Position numbers and translations under genes: made by a program
The notes under the pieces: generated by a model
Seen by the model: only the letters and a program-made list of their open reading frames with translations
Database searches by the model: none
Told to the model about the DNA's origin: nothing
Shown here: positions 18,918-27,025 of the stretch, piece after piece
Numbering within the stretch: position 1 is the stretch's first letter
Layout of the letters: each line of letters starts with the position of its first letter
Source: Mycoplasma sp. CAG:472
GTDB taxonomy: Bacteria; Bacillota_I; Bacilli_A; RF39; UBA660
Direction: 5' to 3'
Assembly: GCA_000437315.1 (NCBI GenBank)
Contig: FR899419.1
Location: forward strand, 1 to 64,000
Length of the DNA: 64,000 bases

Positions 18918-20219
18918 TTAATCATTTTTATTTTTAAATTCTAATATAATTGGTGTTCCATCAAGTTCAAAAGTTTTTCTAATTTGATTTTCTAAATATC
19001 TTTCATAAGAAAAATGTACTAACTTTTTATTATTAACTTCAAAAGTAAATTTTGGAGGTTTAATACTTGTTTCAGAAACAAAATATATTTTTAGTCTTTT
19101 ACCTTTATATGAGGGTGGATTATGCATTTGAACACTTTCAATTATACAATCATTAAGCATACTTGTTGCTATTACTCTATTATGTGATTCATAAGCATTA
19201 ATTATTTCTGGCATTAATGTTCCAAGTCTTTTGGATGTTTTAGCGGAAACAAATACTACTTTTGCATAAGATAAAAATTTAAATTCATTTTCCATTAAAA
19301 GTTTCCATTTTTTAAGTTCTTCCTCAGGGTTTTCCACGGTATCCCATTTATTTACGCATATTACAATAGCTTTACCAGCATCAGTAATATAGGAAGCAAT
19401 ATGCTTATCATGCTCTATAATACCCTCTTTTGCATCAATTACAAGAACACATACATCGCTTCGATCAATTGCTTTTAAAGAACGGATATAAGAATACTTT
19501 TCAATTTGTTCATAAATTTTACCTTTTTTTCGCATACCTGCTGTATCAATAACAACATATTCATTACCGTTATATTTAAATGTACTATCAACAGCATCTC
19601 TTGTTGTTCCCGCAATATCAGATACAATTAATCTGTCTTCTTTCAAAAGAGCATTTACTAAGGAACTTTTACCAACATTTGGTCTTCCAACAAAACAAAA
19701 TTTAACTCTATTATCTTCTTTTTCTTTACCTTCACTAATATTTGCCTCTAAATAAGAATTTAATTTATCAAAACCAATATTATGCTCTGCAGAAATTGCA
19801 ATCATATCCTCAAAACCTAATTCATAAAAATTATATAAATTATTTTGTCTTTCTTTATTATCTGCTTTATTTACTAAAACTAATACTTTTTTATTAGATT
19901 TATGAAGCATACTTGCAACCATTTTATCTTCAGTAGATATTTCACAAGTGGCATCTACGATAAAAAGAATTAAATCAGCTTCATCAATTGCAAGTGTTGC
20001 CTGAGCTAAAATATCTTTATTAAAGTCTCCATTTTCTAAAGATAATCCCCCGGTATCAATTAAATGAAAAGATTTATCCATTAAATGAACTACACCATAA
20101 ATTCTATCTCTTGTAACACCAGGTGTATCCATTATAATTGATTTTTTTTCTTTTATTAATCTATTAAAAATAGTACTTTTACCAACATTTGGTTTTCCTA
20201 TTAAACATACAGTTTGCAT
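18918..20219 (-). CDS. der: Ribosome-assembly GTPase Der (EngA)
   Basis: The 433-residue protein carries two consecutive G domains, the hallmark of Der. The first has GKPNVGKSTIFNRL, DTPGVTRDR and NKAD; the second has GRPNVGKSSLVNALL, IAGTTRDAVD, DTAGMRKKG and NKWD. A KH-like C-terminal domain follows (LKIYFVSETSIKPPKFTFEV). It assists 50S subunit maturation. Length is normal. The pilin gene lies upstream with a 63-base gap. Confidence 0.97.
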   Translation of the reverse strand: MQTVCLIGKPNVGKSTIFNRLIKEKKSIIMDTPGVTRDRIYGVVHLMDKSFHLIDTGGLSLENGDFNKDILAQATLAIDEADLILFIVDATCEISTEDKMVASMLHKSNKKVLVLVNKADNKERQNNLYNFYELGFEDMIAISAEHNIGFDKLNSYLEANISEGKEKEDNRVKFCFVGRPNVGKSSLVNALLKEDRLIVSDIAGTTRDAVDSTFKYNGNEYVVIDTAGMRKKGKIYEQIEKYSYIRSLKAIDRSDVCVLVIDAKEGIIEHDKHIASYITDAGKAIVICVNKWDTVENPEEELKKWKLLMENEFKFLSYAKVVFVSAKTSKRLGTLMPEIINAYESHNRVIATSMLNDCIIESVQMHNPPSYKGKRLKIYFVSETSIKPPKFTFEVNNKKLVHFSYERYLENQIRKTFELDGTPIILEFKNKND

Positions 20220-20282
20220 AATTTCCTCCTTTTTATCAAATTATTATATCAAAAATATTTATAATAACAAGCATAAAGATAA

Positions 20283-20843
20283 TTAACAATAAAGATCCTT
20301 ATTGTATTTATCAAAAGTATCAGTTTCTTTTATTAAATTTTTATTATTAGTATTTTTTTCTATACAAGCATAAACTCTATTATTATTAGTAAATATTTTA
20401 ATAGATATCTCATTAACAATTAAACTATCCACATTATTAGTAACTATATTTTTACAAAACTCTCCATCTTTATAACCATATTGAGAAGTTTTACTATTAG
20501 AGCATTTTGTATAATTATAAAGGTTTGGATTAACAGCTTCTTCAGATTCATAATAATCATTTGCTATTAAGTTGCCAATTGTTAATTTGGCCCCTTTTAC
20601 AGTTTTTTCTACAGTTTCATCCCCATCTTTAACGCTAATTGTTATGTTAAGTGTAAGTTCTTCTTTATTATCTTCACCCCATTTTTCAGCGGATGATATG
20701 GCACTATTTAATTTTTCCTCGAATAGTTTTTTATCCATTTGTTTTCTTACACCTGTTATACTAGTAACACCAACTAAAGCAATAATAGATATAATAACTA
20801 TTACTGCCATAAGTTCTACTAAAGTAAATCCTTTTTTATTCAT
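20283..20843 (-). CDS. Type IV pilin/pseudopilin-like protein
   Basis: The 186-residue protein has a class-III prepilin signal, MNKKG|FTLVELMAVIV, with cleavage after Gly and Glu at mature position 5. A hydrophobic helix follows and then a globular domain of unknown type with four cysteines in the second half. It should be processed by the prepilin peptidase at 2853-3602 and assembled through the GspF/PilC-like platform. It starts 15 bases after engB's end, so it is read with that gene. Confidence 0.85.
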   Translation of the reverse strand: MNKKGFTLVELMAVIVIISIIALVGVTSITGVRKQMDKKLFEEKLNSAISSAEKWGEDNKEELTLNITISVKDGDETVEKTVKGAKLTIGNLIANDYYESEEAVNPNLYNYTKCSNSKTSQYGYKDGEFCKNIVTNNVDSLIVNEISIKIFTNNNRVYACIEKNTNNKNLIKETDTFDKYNKDLYC

Positions 20844-20858
20844 ATCTTATTTTCTCCT

Positions 20859-21440
20859 TTATAAATAACTTTCTATTATTTTAAGTACATCTTCTCTACC
20901 TTTTTTTGTAATTGTAGAAAAAGGTATAAACATTTCATCATCACCTAGTTTTAATGCACTTTTAATTAATTTATCTTGTTTAATACGACCATTTTTCTTA
21001 ATCTTATCATATTTAGTAGCAACAATAGTAATATTTAAATTATAATACTTTAAATAATTATACATTAATATATCATCCTCAGTGGGTTTATGACGATAAT
21101 CCACAAGTAAAAATACACGCTGAAGATTACTTCTATTTTTAATATAATCCTCAATCATAAGACCAAACTTTTTTTGTTTTTCTTTTGATACATTAGCATA
21201 ACCATAACCAGGTACGTCTACTAAATAAAATGTATCATTTACTAAATAAAAATTAAGAGTTTGGGTTTTTCCAGGCTTCGAAGATGTATGTGCAAAATTT
21301 TTCCTTTCTACTAAAGTATTAATAAAACTTGACTTCCCTACATTACTTCTTCCCACTAGTAAAAATTCTTTTTTATTATCATTTGGATACTGAGATACCC
21401 TAACAGCTATATTAGGTTCTTTTACAGATATTATATCCAT
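20859..21440 (-). CDS. engB: Ribosome biogenesis GTPase EngB/YsxC
   Basis: From the ATG at 21440 (GGTGGTGAT upstream) the protein has 193 residues; the frame extends 19 codons further without support. It has the EngB G motifs LLVGRSNVGKSSFINTL, KPGKTQTLNFY, DVPGYGYA, VDYRHKPTEDD and TKYDKIKK. It acts in late 50S assembly. Size matches the family (about 195). Confidence 0.95.
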   Translation of the reverse strand: MDIISVKEPNIAVRVSQYPNDNKKEFLLVGRSNVGKSSFINTLVERKNFAHTSSKPGKTQTLNFYLVNDTFYLVDVPGYGYANVSKEKQKKFGLMIEDYIKNRSNLQRVFLLVDYRHKPTEDDILMYNYLKYYNLNITIVATKYDKIKKNGRIKQDKLIKSALKLGDDEMFIPFSTITKKGREDVLKIIESYL

Positions 21441-21580
21441 TTTACTATCACCACCATTTAAATTATAAAGGAAAATACTAAAAAAAGCAATATTCACAAA
21501 TTGCCGAATGAAATTTCTACAAATTGCTAAATTGCATTGGAAACTATAAAAAATCTAAGTTTTTTTAGTCTAAACTTTTT

Positions 21581-22441
21581 TTATTTGGAACTAATTTTTA
21601 AAATAAGTTTATCAAAATATAAAGAAGTAAATGATAATATTAAACTTATTAAATAAACCCCTAAATTAATATCTATAAAACTAAAACAAAAAGATATTAA
21701 TCCTAAAATAAAACCATATAAATAACAACCACCTTTTGTATAGGGAGTAAATATACTGATTGTATTTAAAAATATAAATGAAAAAACTAAATTATTATTT
21801 AACAAAAGATTATAATCAAACTTTTTAAATAATACAAAACTAATTATTAGTAAAATATAATACACCGTTAAAGAAGTTACTACAATATGTTTTTTATATG
21901 AAAAATCACATATTAAATATATAAAAACTAAAATACTATAAATAAATAATGTATTTGAAATTCCCCCAGAACCATTACCAAATAAATAATTAGTTATACT
22001 ATAACTATGATTTACACTTTCTTCATAAACATTTAAAAATGAATACTTAGAAAATATCATAGAAACTATAATTAGTAATAAAATAGTAATTAAACTTATA
22101 TTAATCTTTTTAAATGTATATAATATATTAACTAAAAATAAAATAATTAAATAAATAAATATATTTGTATTAGGTAATACTATTAAACTACTTAATATAT
22201 TTAAGTATAATCTATACGAAATAAAATCTTCTTTTTTATATTTTGCAAATAAATAACTTATTAAAATAGCAATAATAGTTAAAATAAGTGGTTTAAACAT
22301 ATAAAATATATTAACATATTCACCTTTATATAATAATATTCCATTCTTATAAAAACCATATATTAAAAAAGGTATTAAAAGTAAAATATATTTTACTAAT
22401 ATTTTATTTTCATTATTTTTAGATTTTAAATAAACATTCAT
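21581..22441 (-). CDS. RnfD-like membrane protein
   Basis: The 286-residue protein has nine or ten hydrophobic helices and conserved-looking RnfD/NqrB spots: LFGNGSGGISNTLFIYS and FTPYTKGGCYLYGFILGL, matching the family's 'SPxTxxGxxxyGxxxGxL' loop. RnfD is the flavin-bearing membrane subunit of the Rnf ferredoxin:NAD oxidoreductase. The covalent-FMN motif (SGATP-like) is not evident, so it is divergent. Its ATG overlaps the TGA of the RnfC-like gene (ATGA). No other rnf genes are in the window. Confidence 0.65.
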   Translation of the reverse strand: MNVYLKSKNNENKILVKYILLLIPFLIYGFYKNGILLYKGEYVNIFYMFKPLILTIIAILISYLFAKYKKEDFISYRLYLNILSSLIVLPNTNIFIYLIILFLVNILYTFKKINISLITILLLIIVSMIFSKYSFLNVYEESVNHSYSITNYLFGNGSGGISNTLFIYSILVFIYLICDFSYKKHIVVTSLTVYYILLIISFVLFKKFDYNLLLNNNLVFSFIFLNTISIFTPYTKGGCYLYGFILGLISFCFSFIDINLGVYLISLILSFTSLYFDKLILKISSK

Positions 22442-23583
22442 TTTTGACCTCTTAAATATTTTCTTAAATTAATTTTACATGGACAAATATATGTACATAG
22501 TCCACAGTCAATACAATTTTTACTTTTTTTACCAGTATCCATAACATTTTTAGGATTTACCTTTACAGGACATATTTTATAGCACATTCCACACAAATTA
22601 CATGGTTTTTCTTCTTCATTAAATTTAGGTATAATTATAACTCCTTTCATATTACTTGTAACTATACATTTTTTATAATCAACTTCATATCCAGTCATTA
22701 AACCATTATAAATACATAAATAATTCTCTTTTATATTAATATTTAAACTATTAAATACATCACTAAGAAGTGTTCCTATTTTAACATTTATTACATAACT
22801 TTTAGGTAAAAAAGGACTAGCAATCGTAATAAAAGTTGTATCAATATCACAAAGATATACAACACTATTATAAATACTAAGCAAATCTTGAGCACTTATA
22901 ACTAAACTATTATCTTTTAAATTCATATTCTCAAGTAAAAAGAAATCACTTCCAAGTAAATATTTATCTTCGATTAAACTTAAATTTATATTTGTATAAG
23001 TTCCTATCTTACTTAAAAATAAATTAATATTTTCTGTATCATTACTTTTAATTGCAATATAAGCATTTTTTATATCAAAAGCATTAATTAATTTATCTGT
23101 TATTTTAAGTATATCACTTGCATATTTATTTAATACAAATGGATTATTTTCAAAATATGGTTCATCCTCCATACCATTTATAACTAAATTTTCTATATTT
23201 AATTTTTTTAATTTATCAGCATATTTATCTAAATTATGTATAAATAAATTATTGATTATATCCTCAGAGGAAATATTTTTAATTATATTTTTTACTTCTT
23301 TACTATCTTCTTCATAATTATTTTCTATAACGATACATTCTTTTTCTACTCCATCACATATAAGTTTACTTGTACCAATTACTTTTCCAGATATACTACT
23401 TTTAATTTTTTTAAGTTTGTTTTCTAAAATTGCTTCGCCCATCAAGACTTTAGAATTTTGTTTTTTTAATAAGTCAAAACCATTTTCAATTGGTATATAA
23501 ATATGTTCAGGTGATAAAAAAGAATGAATTTTACTATCAAATTTTATATCATATATTTTATCTAATTTAATTAACTTTCTCAT
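22438..23583 (-). CDS. RnfC-like iron-sulfur electron-transfer protein
   Basis: The 381-residue protein shows an RnfC N-terminal part (SPEHIYIPIENGFDLLKKQ; GKVIGTSKLICDG barrel-sandwich region), a Rossmann-like middle, a SLBB-like segment (INVKIGTLLSDVFNSL) and two C-terminal 4Fe-4S motifs: CNLCGMCYKICPVKVNP and CIDCGLCTYICPCKINLR. RnfC is the NADH-side peripheral subunit. The NADH/FMN-binding glycine-rich loop of true RnfC (GxGGxGFP) is not visible, so it may pass electrons differently. It is coupled to the RnfD-like gene. Confidence 0.75.
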   Translation of the reverse strand: MRKLIKLDKIYDIKFDSKIHSFLSPEHIYIPIENGFDLLKKQNSKVLMGEAILENKLKKIKSSISGKVIGTSKLICDGVEKECIVIENNYEEDSKEVKNIIKNISSEDIINNLFIHNLDKYADKLKKLNIENLVINGMEDEPYFENNPFVLNKYASDILKITDKLINAFDIKNAYIAIKSNDTENINLFLSKIGTYTNINLSLIEDKYLLGSDFFLLENMNLKDNSLVISAQDLLSIYNSVVYLCDIDTTFITIASPFLPKSYVINVKIGTLLSDVFNSLNINIKENYLCIYNGLMTGYEVDYKKCIVTSNMKGVIIIPKFNEEEKPCNLCGMCYKICPVKVNPKNVMDTGKKSKNCIDCGLCTYICPCKINLRKYLRGQK

Positions 23584-23616
23584 ATATTACCTCGTATATA
23601 TATGATATCATAATCC

Positions 23617-23650
23617 ACAAAAAAACTCATTATTTTTTTAATGAGTTTTA
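23617..23650 (-). terminator. Rho-independent terminator after the Gly-rich surface protein
   Basis: A 10-bp stem AAACTCATTA (23623-23632) / TAATGAGTTT (23639-23648) is followed by a T-run on the minus strand. Confidence 0.8.
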
Positions 23651-25576
23651 TGGATTATAAACAATTCTTGCATAACCATTACCAGAATGACCTGTTTCAG
23701 TCCCACCGGTTGTACTAGGAAATGATGAACTTCCTGCAGTAGTTGATGCGTTTGTTAGGTAATATGACGATGTAAGTTTACAACCAGATGGATAGCTTGA
23801 GGCTGTTGACGAAGTATAAACATATCCTGAACCACCGCCACCGCCGTTTGACCAGCCTGCTGAAGCTCCAGCTCCACCGCCGAACCAGCCACCGCCGCCG
23901 CCGCCGCCATCATAATTTCCGTCACTTGCATTTCCACCTTTACCAAATGTACCTGTATTAGCTCCAGATGTGCCACTATATATTCCTTTAGCACCTCCAG
24001 CAGTTTGAGTTCCACCGCCGGCCTGAGTACCACAACTACTTTGACTTGCAGAACCACCACCTGTTGTTCCTCCGCCAATTCCACCAGCAGCACAGCTATC
24101 TTGTCCTTTTCCACCACCGCCACCAGCAACAATTACTCTTGCATATAATGAATCAGTTCCTATTCTTATGTCAGAAGCACCTCCACCTGTTCCACCACCA
24201 GAACCAGTAGTACCACCACCATTAAATCCTCCAGTCGAACCTTTTGAACCTTGACCACCTACATAAATATATAATTTCATATTTTCATTCAAATTAACTA
24301 CTCCTGTTGAATAACCACCTTTTCCACCGGTATTTCCACCTTGAGCACCCCAAACAGATAGAGTATGTTTTCCACGACACACTGTAGTAAAATTTTGAAC
24401 TGCACCTGTGTAATCAAAACTTGTAACAGTTGCGGCTGCACAACCCATATCAAACGATTTACTTGATGTTTTACCTGCGGCATCTTTTACGTGTACATAA
24501 TAAGTACCATTTGCTGTAGTAGGATATGTTACACTTGCAGTTTTTCCAGAAACAGCAGTCCAACTTGTAGGTGTAGTTGAGGTTGTTGTAACTGCATAAC
24601 CTGCTAAATTATTATCATCAGAAAGTGCAATTACAGCATTTTTAGTATAAGCATCAATATTTCCAACAGTTGGAGCAGCAGCATCAAGTGTTATAGTTAT
24701 TGCTTCAGAAATAGCATTATTTCCTGCAGTATCTTTAACCCATAAATAATATGTTCCTTCAGTAGCATATTCAAAAGTTGTTGATTGACTTGTTCCACTA
24801 AAATAATACCAATCATCAGGTGCTATAGTGTTAGATGAACTAAGGCCATACATTGCAAGACCAATATTATCCGAAGCAGTAAATGTTACTGCTTTACCAT
24901 CAACAGATAAATTACTTACCGTTGGGCCAACACTATCACTATTTTTATCAGCATAAACATTACATACTGATTTTTTAGTTGCAAGTACTACTATATTTCT
25001 TCCTTCAATGCTTACTGTTGCACCATTAGTACAACTTGTTTTACTTGTATTTATCGTATAATAATATCCTGTTTCATAAAGTGGTAACTGACCCATTTTA
25101 TTATAATTATTATCATTAGTATTACCTACTTCATTTTGAACAAAAAGATTTACTTCATAATCATCAATATAACCATCTATAGCATCAAAATATACTTTAC
25201 ATTTTCCTTTTTTAGTCGCATCTACATAAAACTTTTGATTTTCATATTTAGTTATTGTTATTCCTGTGCCACATACTGTCTTTGAACTTACATAATTATA
25301 TGATGCACTACTTGGAACATAATATGATAATGAATAAGTATTTATTCCAACACCATTTTCATTTTTATTTTCTCTATATACTTTTATTGATACATCTGCT
25401 GAATCTAAAGAAGCTATACCAGATATTATAAGTTTTCTACTTTTATTTTGATAAAATGAATATGCTATTAAAGTAATACTAGAAACAATTGTTAATATTA
25501 AAATTATTAATATTGTAATACTTTTTGTTTTATTATCTTTAAAATAATTTTTAATATTTTTAAATATATTTTTCAT
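23648..25576 (-). CDS. Membrane-anchored surface protein with Ig-like repeats and a glycine-rich domain
   Basis: The 642-residue protein has an N-terminal signal anchor (ITILIILILTIVSSITLIAYS), then two Ig-like modules ending in YLWVKDTAGN and YYVHVKDAAGK. From about residue 380 a domain begins with FDYTGAVQNFTTVCRGKHTL...VWGAQGGN, the start of the Gly-rich fold found in bacterial surface proteins. This is followed by long GGxGGG runs and ends in SGNGYARIVYNP. The Ig-like module recurs in the protein at 57562-59367. The DNA of the Gly-rich part is locally GC-rich (GGN codons). Probably a surface or adhesion protein; ligand unknown. Confidence 0.75.
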   Translation of the reverse strand: MKNIFKNIKNYFKDNKTKSITILIILILTIVSSITLIAYSFYQNKSRKLIISGIASLDSADVSIKVYRENKNENGVGINTYSLSYYVPSSASYNYVSSKTVCGTGITITKYENQKFYVDATKKGKCKVYFDAIDGYIDDYEVNLFVQNEVGNTNDNNYNKMGQLPLYETGYYYTINTSKTSCTNGATVSIEGRNIVVLATKKSVCNVYADKNSDSVGPTVSNLSVDGKAVTFTASDNIGLAMYGLSSSNTIAPDDWYYFSGTSQSTTFEYATEGTYYLWVKDTAGNNAISEAITITLDAAAPTVGNIDAYTKNAVIALSDDNNLAGYAVTTTSTTPTSWTAVSGKTASVTYPTTANGTYYVHVKDAAGKTSSKSFDMGCAAATVTSFDYTGAVQNFTTVCRGKHTLSVWGAQGGNTGGKGGYSTGVVNLNENMKLYIYVGGQGSKGSTGGFNGGGTTGSGGGTGGGASDIRIGTDSLYARVIVAGGGGGKGQDSCAAGGIGGGTTGGGSASQSSCGTQAGGGTQTAGGAKGIYSGTSGANTGTFGKGGNASDGNYDGGGGGGGWFGGGAGASAGWSNGGGGGSGYVYTSSTASSYPSGCKLTSSYYLTNASTTAGSSSFPSTTGGTETGHSGNGYARIVYNP

Positions 25577-25645
25577 ATCTAACCTCTTATTATTTTACTC
25601 TAAAAATATAATATCATAATTTTTTATTTTGTACCATAGTTTTTC

Positions 25646-25669
25646 ATAAAAAAAGAGCAAATGCTCTTA
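25646..25669 (-). terminator. Rho-independent terminator of mnmA
   Basis: AAGAGCA (25653-25659) and TGCTCTT (25662-25668) form a short tight stem overlapping the stop codon, followed by seven T on the minus strand. Confidence 0.8.
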
Positions 25670-26773
25670 ATTTAAATACCAAAGTTTTTCACCATCTTTG
25701 AAAACTTCATCAATAAAGCCACATCCAAGACACTCTTCTCCATCATAAAATACACACGCTTGACCTGGTGTTACACTTTTGGCTTTACCTTTATAAATGA
25801 CTCTTATTTTATTATTTTCAAGATATTCTAAAGCGCATGGATGATCTTCTCCCCTATAACGGAATTTACAAGTACAAAATGAAGGTCTTTTACTAGAAAT
25901 AAAGTTTACATTATCTACAGTACATTCATCTGAATATAAATACTCACTTTCACCAAAAGCAACATATAATATATTTTTCTTTGTATCTTTACCACATACA
26001 TAATGTCTTTGTTCATCACCAGAAAGTCCAACATTTTTTCTTTGACCTATTGTATAATTCATAAGTCCCATATGTGTGCCTATCTTTTCACCTGTTTCTA
26101 CATTAATAATATCACCAGGATTAGGTTTTAAATAGTTTGCCATAAATTTTTGAAAGTTTCTTTCTCCTATAAAACATATTCCAGTAGAATCTTTTTTATC
26201 AAATACAGGAATTCCTACTTCTTTAGCAATTTGTCTTATTTCAGGTTTTGTATAATCTCCAATTGGAAAAAGTACATCTTTAAAATTATTTACATTTACA
26301 TCCGCTAAAAAATAAGTTTGATCTTTATTTAAATCTTTTGCTCTTAAAAGTTTATTACCATTTATTCTAGCATAATGACCTGTTGCTATATAATCTGCTC
26401 CAAGTCGTCTTGCTTCTTTTACAAATAAATCAAATTTAATATATTTATTACAAAGCATATCTGGATTAGGTGTTCTACCTTTTTTTAATTCCTCTAAAAA
26501 ATAGGTAAATACATAGTCCCAATACTCTTTAATAAAATCTATTCTATGAAGCTCTATACCTAAAAATTCACATACTTTTTTAGCATCATTATAATCTTTT
26601 TCCTGTGGACAAATATCATTTGTATCATTAGGATTTCCTAATATATCATTATTAATATTACTATCCCAGTTACGCATAAAAAGACCTACTACTTCGTAGC
26701 CTTCCTTTTTAAGTAAATAAGCACCTACTGCACTATCTACTCCTCCACTTAATCCAATAACAACTTTTTTCAT
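25667..26773 (-). CDS. mnmA: tRNA-specific 2-thiouridylase MnmA
   Basis: The 368-residue enzyme thiolates U34 of tRNA-Lys, -Glu and -Gln. It shows the PP-loop GLSGGVDSAVGAYLL at the N-terminus, the nucleophilic Cys in NPDMLCNKYIKF (about residue 107), the second Cys in DSTGICFIGERNF (about 205), and the C-terminal beta domain ending in CLGCGFIDE. Length is typical. Interestingly the next gene upstream in coordinate order is a tRNA-Gln, though with a CTG anticodon. Confidence 0.97.
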   Translation of the reverse strand: MKKVVIGLSGGVDSAVGAYLLKKEGYEVVGLFMRNWDSNINNDILGNPNDTNDICPQEKDYNDAKKVCEFLGIELHRIDFIKEYWDYVFTYFLEELKKGRTPNPDMLCNKYIKFDLFVKEARRLGADYIATGHYARINGNKLLRAKDLNKDQTYFLADVNVNNFKDVLFPIGDYTKPEIRQIAKEVGIPVFDKKDSTGICFIGERNFQKFMANYLKPNPGDIINVETGEKIGTHMGLMNYTIGQRKNVGLSGDEQRHYVCGKDTKKNILYVAFGESEYLYSDECTVDNVNFISSKRPSFCTCKFRYRGEDHPCALEYLENNKIRVIYKGKAKSVTPGQACVFYDGEECLGCGFIDEVFKDGEKLWYLN

Positions 26774-26819
26774 ATTTCATCACAAACATATAATATCACA
26801 TTTTATTTTATTTTACTAC

Positions 26820-26848
26820 TTTAATTTAAATAGAATTTATGATATAGT
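26820..26848 (+). promoter_or_regulatory. Promoter of the tRNA-Gln gene
   Basis: TTTAAT (26820-26825), 17 bases, TATAGT (26843-26848), ending twelve bases before the tRNA. Confidence 0.5.
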
Positions 26849-26859
26849 AATTAAGTAAT

Positions 26860-26935
26860 TACCCAGTAGCCAAGCGGTAAGGCATCAGGTTCTGGTCCTG
26901 ACATTCCATGGGTTCGAATCCTATCTGGGTAACCA
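26860..26935 (+). tRNA. tRNA-Gln (anticodon CTG), CCA encoded
   Basis: The acceptor stem TACCCAG (26860-26866) pairs with CTGGGTA (26925-26931); A is the discriminator and CCA follows. The D arm is GCCAAGCGGTAAGGC, identical to that of many Gln tRNAs. The anticodon stem TCAGG/CCTGA encloses loop TTCTGGT, anticodon CTG. The T arm contains GGTTCGAATCC. A terminator follows directly. The reading of CAG rather than the more common TTG anticodon suggests a second Gln tRNA exists elsewhere. Confidence 0.95.
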
Positions 26936-26945
26936 AATATATAAT

Positions 26946-26980
26946 AACTTTCCTTATTTTAAGGAAAGTTTTATTTTTTT
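26946..26980 (+). terminator. Terminator of the tRNA-Gln transcript
   Basis: AACTTTCCTT (26946-26955) / AAGGAAAGTT (26961-26970) form a 10-bp stem followed by TTATTTTTTT. Confidence 0.85.
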
Positions 26981-27002
26981 ACCCCAACTTTTACCACCAA
27001 AA

Positions 27003-27025
27003 TAAAAAAAGCGCCGAAGCACTTA
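27003..27025 (-). terminator. Terminator of priA with UUCG loop
   Basis: On the minus strand AAGTGC-TTCG-GCGCTT (27009-27024) is followed by seven T. It overlaps the priA stop. Confidence 0.8.

Noticed and set aside
22438..22441. Possible mycoplasma-type code (TGA as Trp), suggested by composition and gene content
   Set aside because: TGA ends several intact genes (22438, 36764, 47828), and Trp is encoded by TGG throughout.
23755..24483. Long minus-strand frames rich in Val or Gln inside the Gly-rich protein gene
   Set aside because: They are shadow frames of GGN repeats without start signals.
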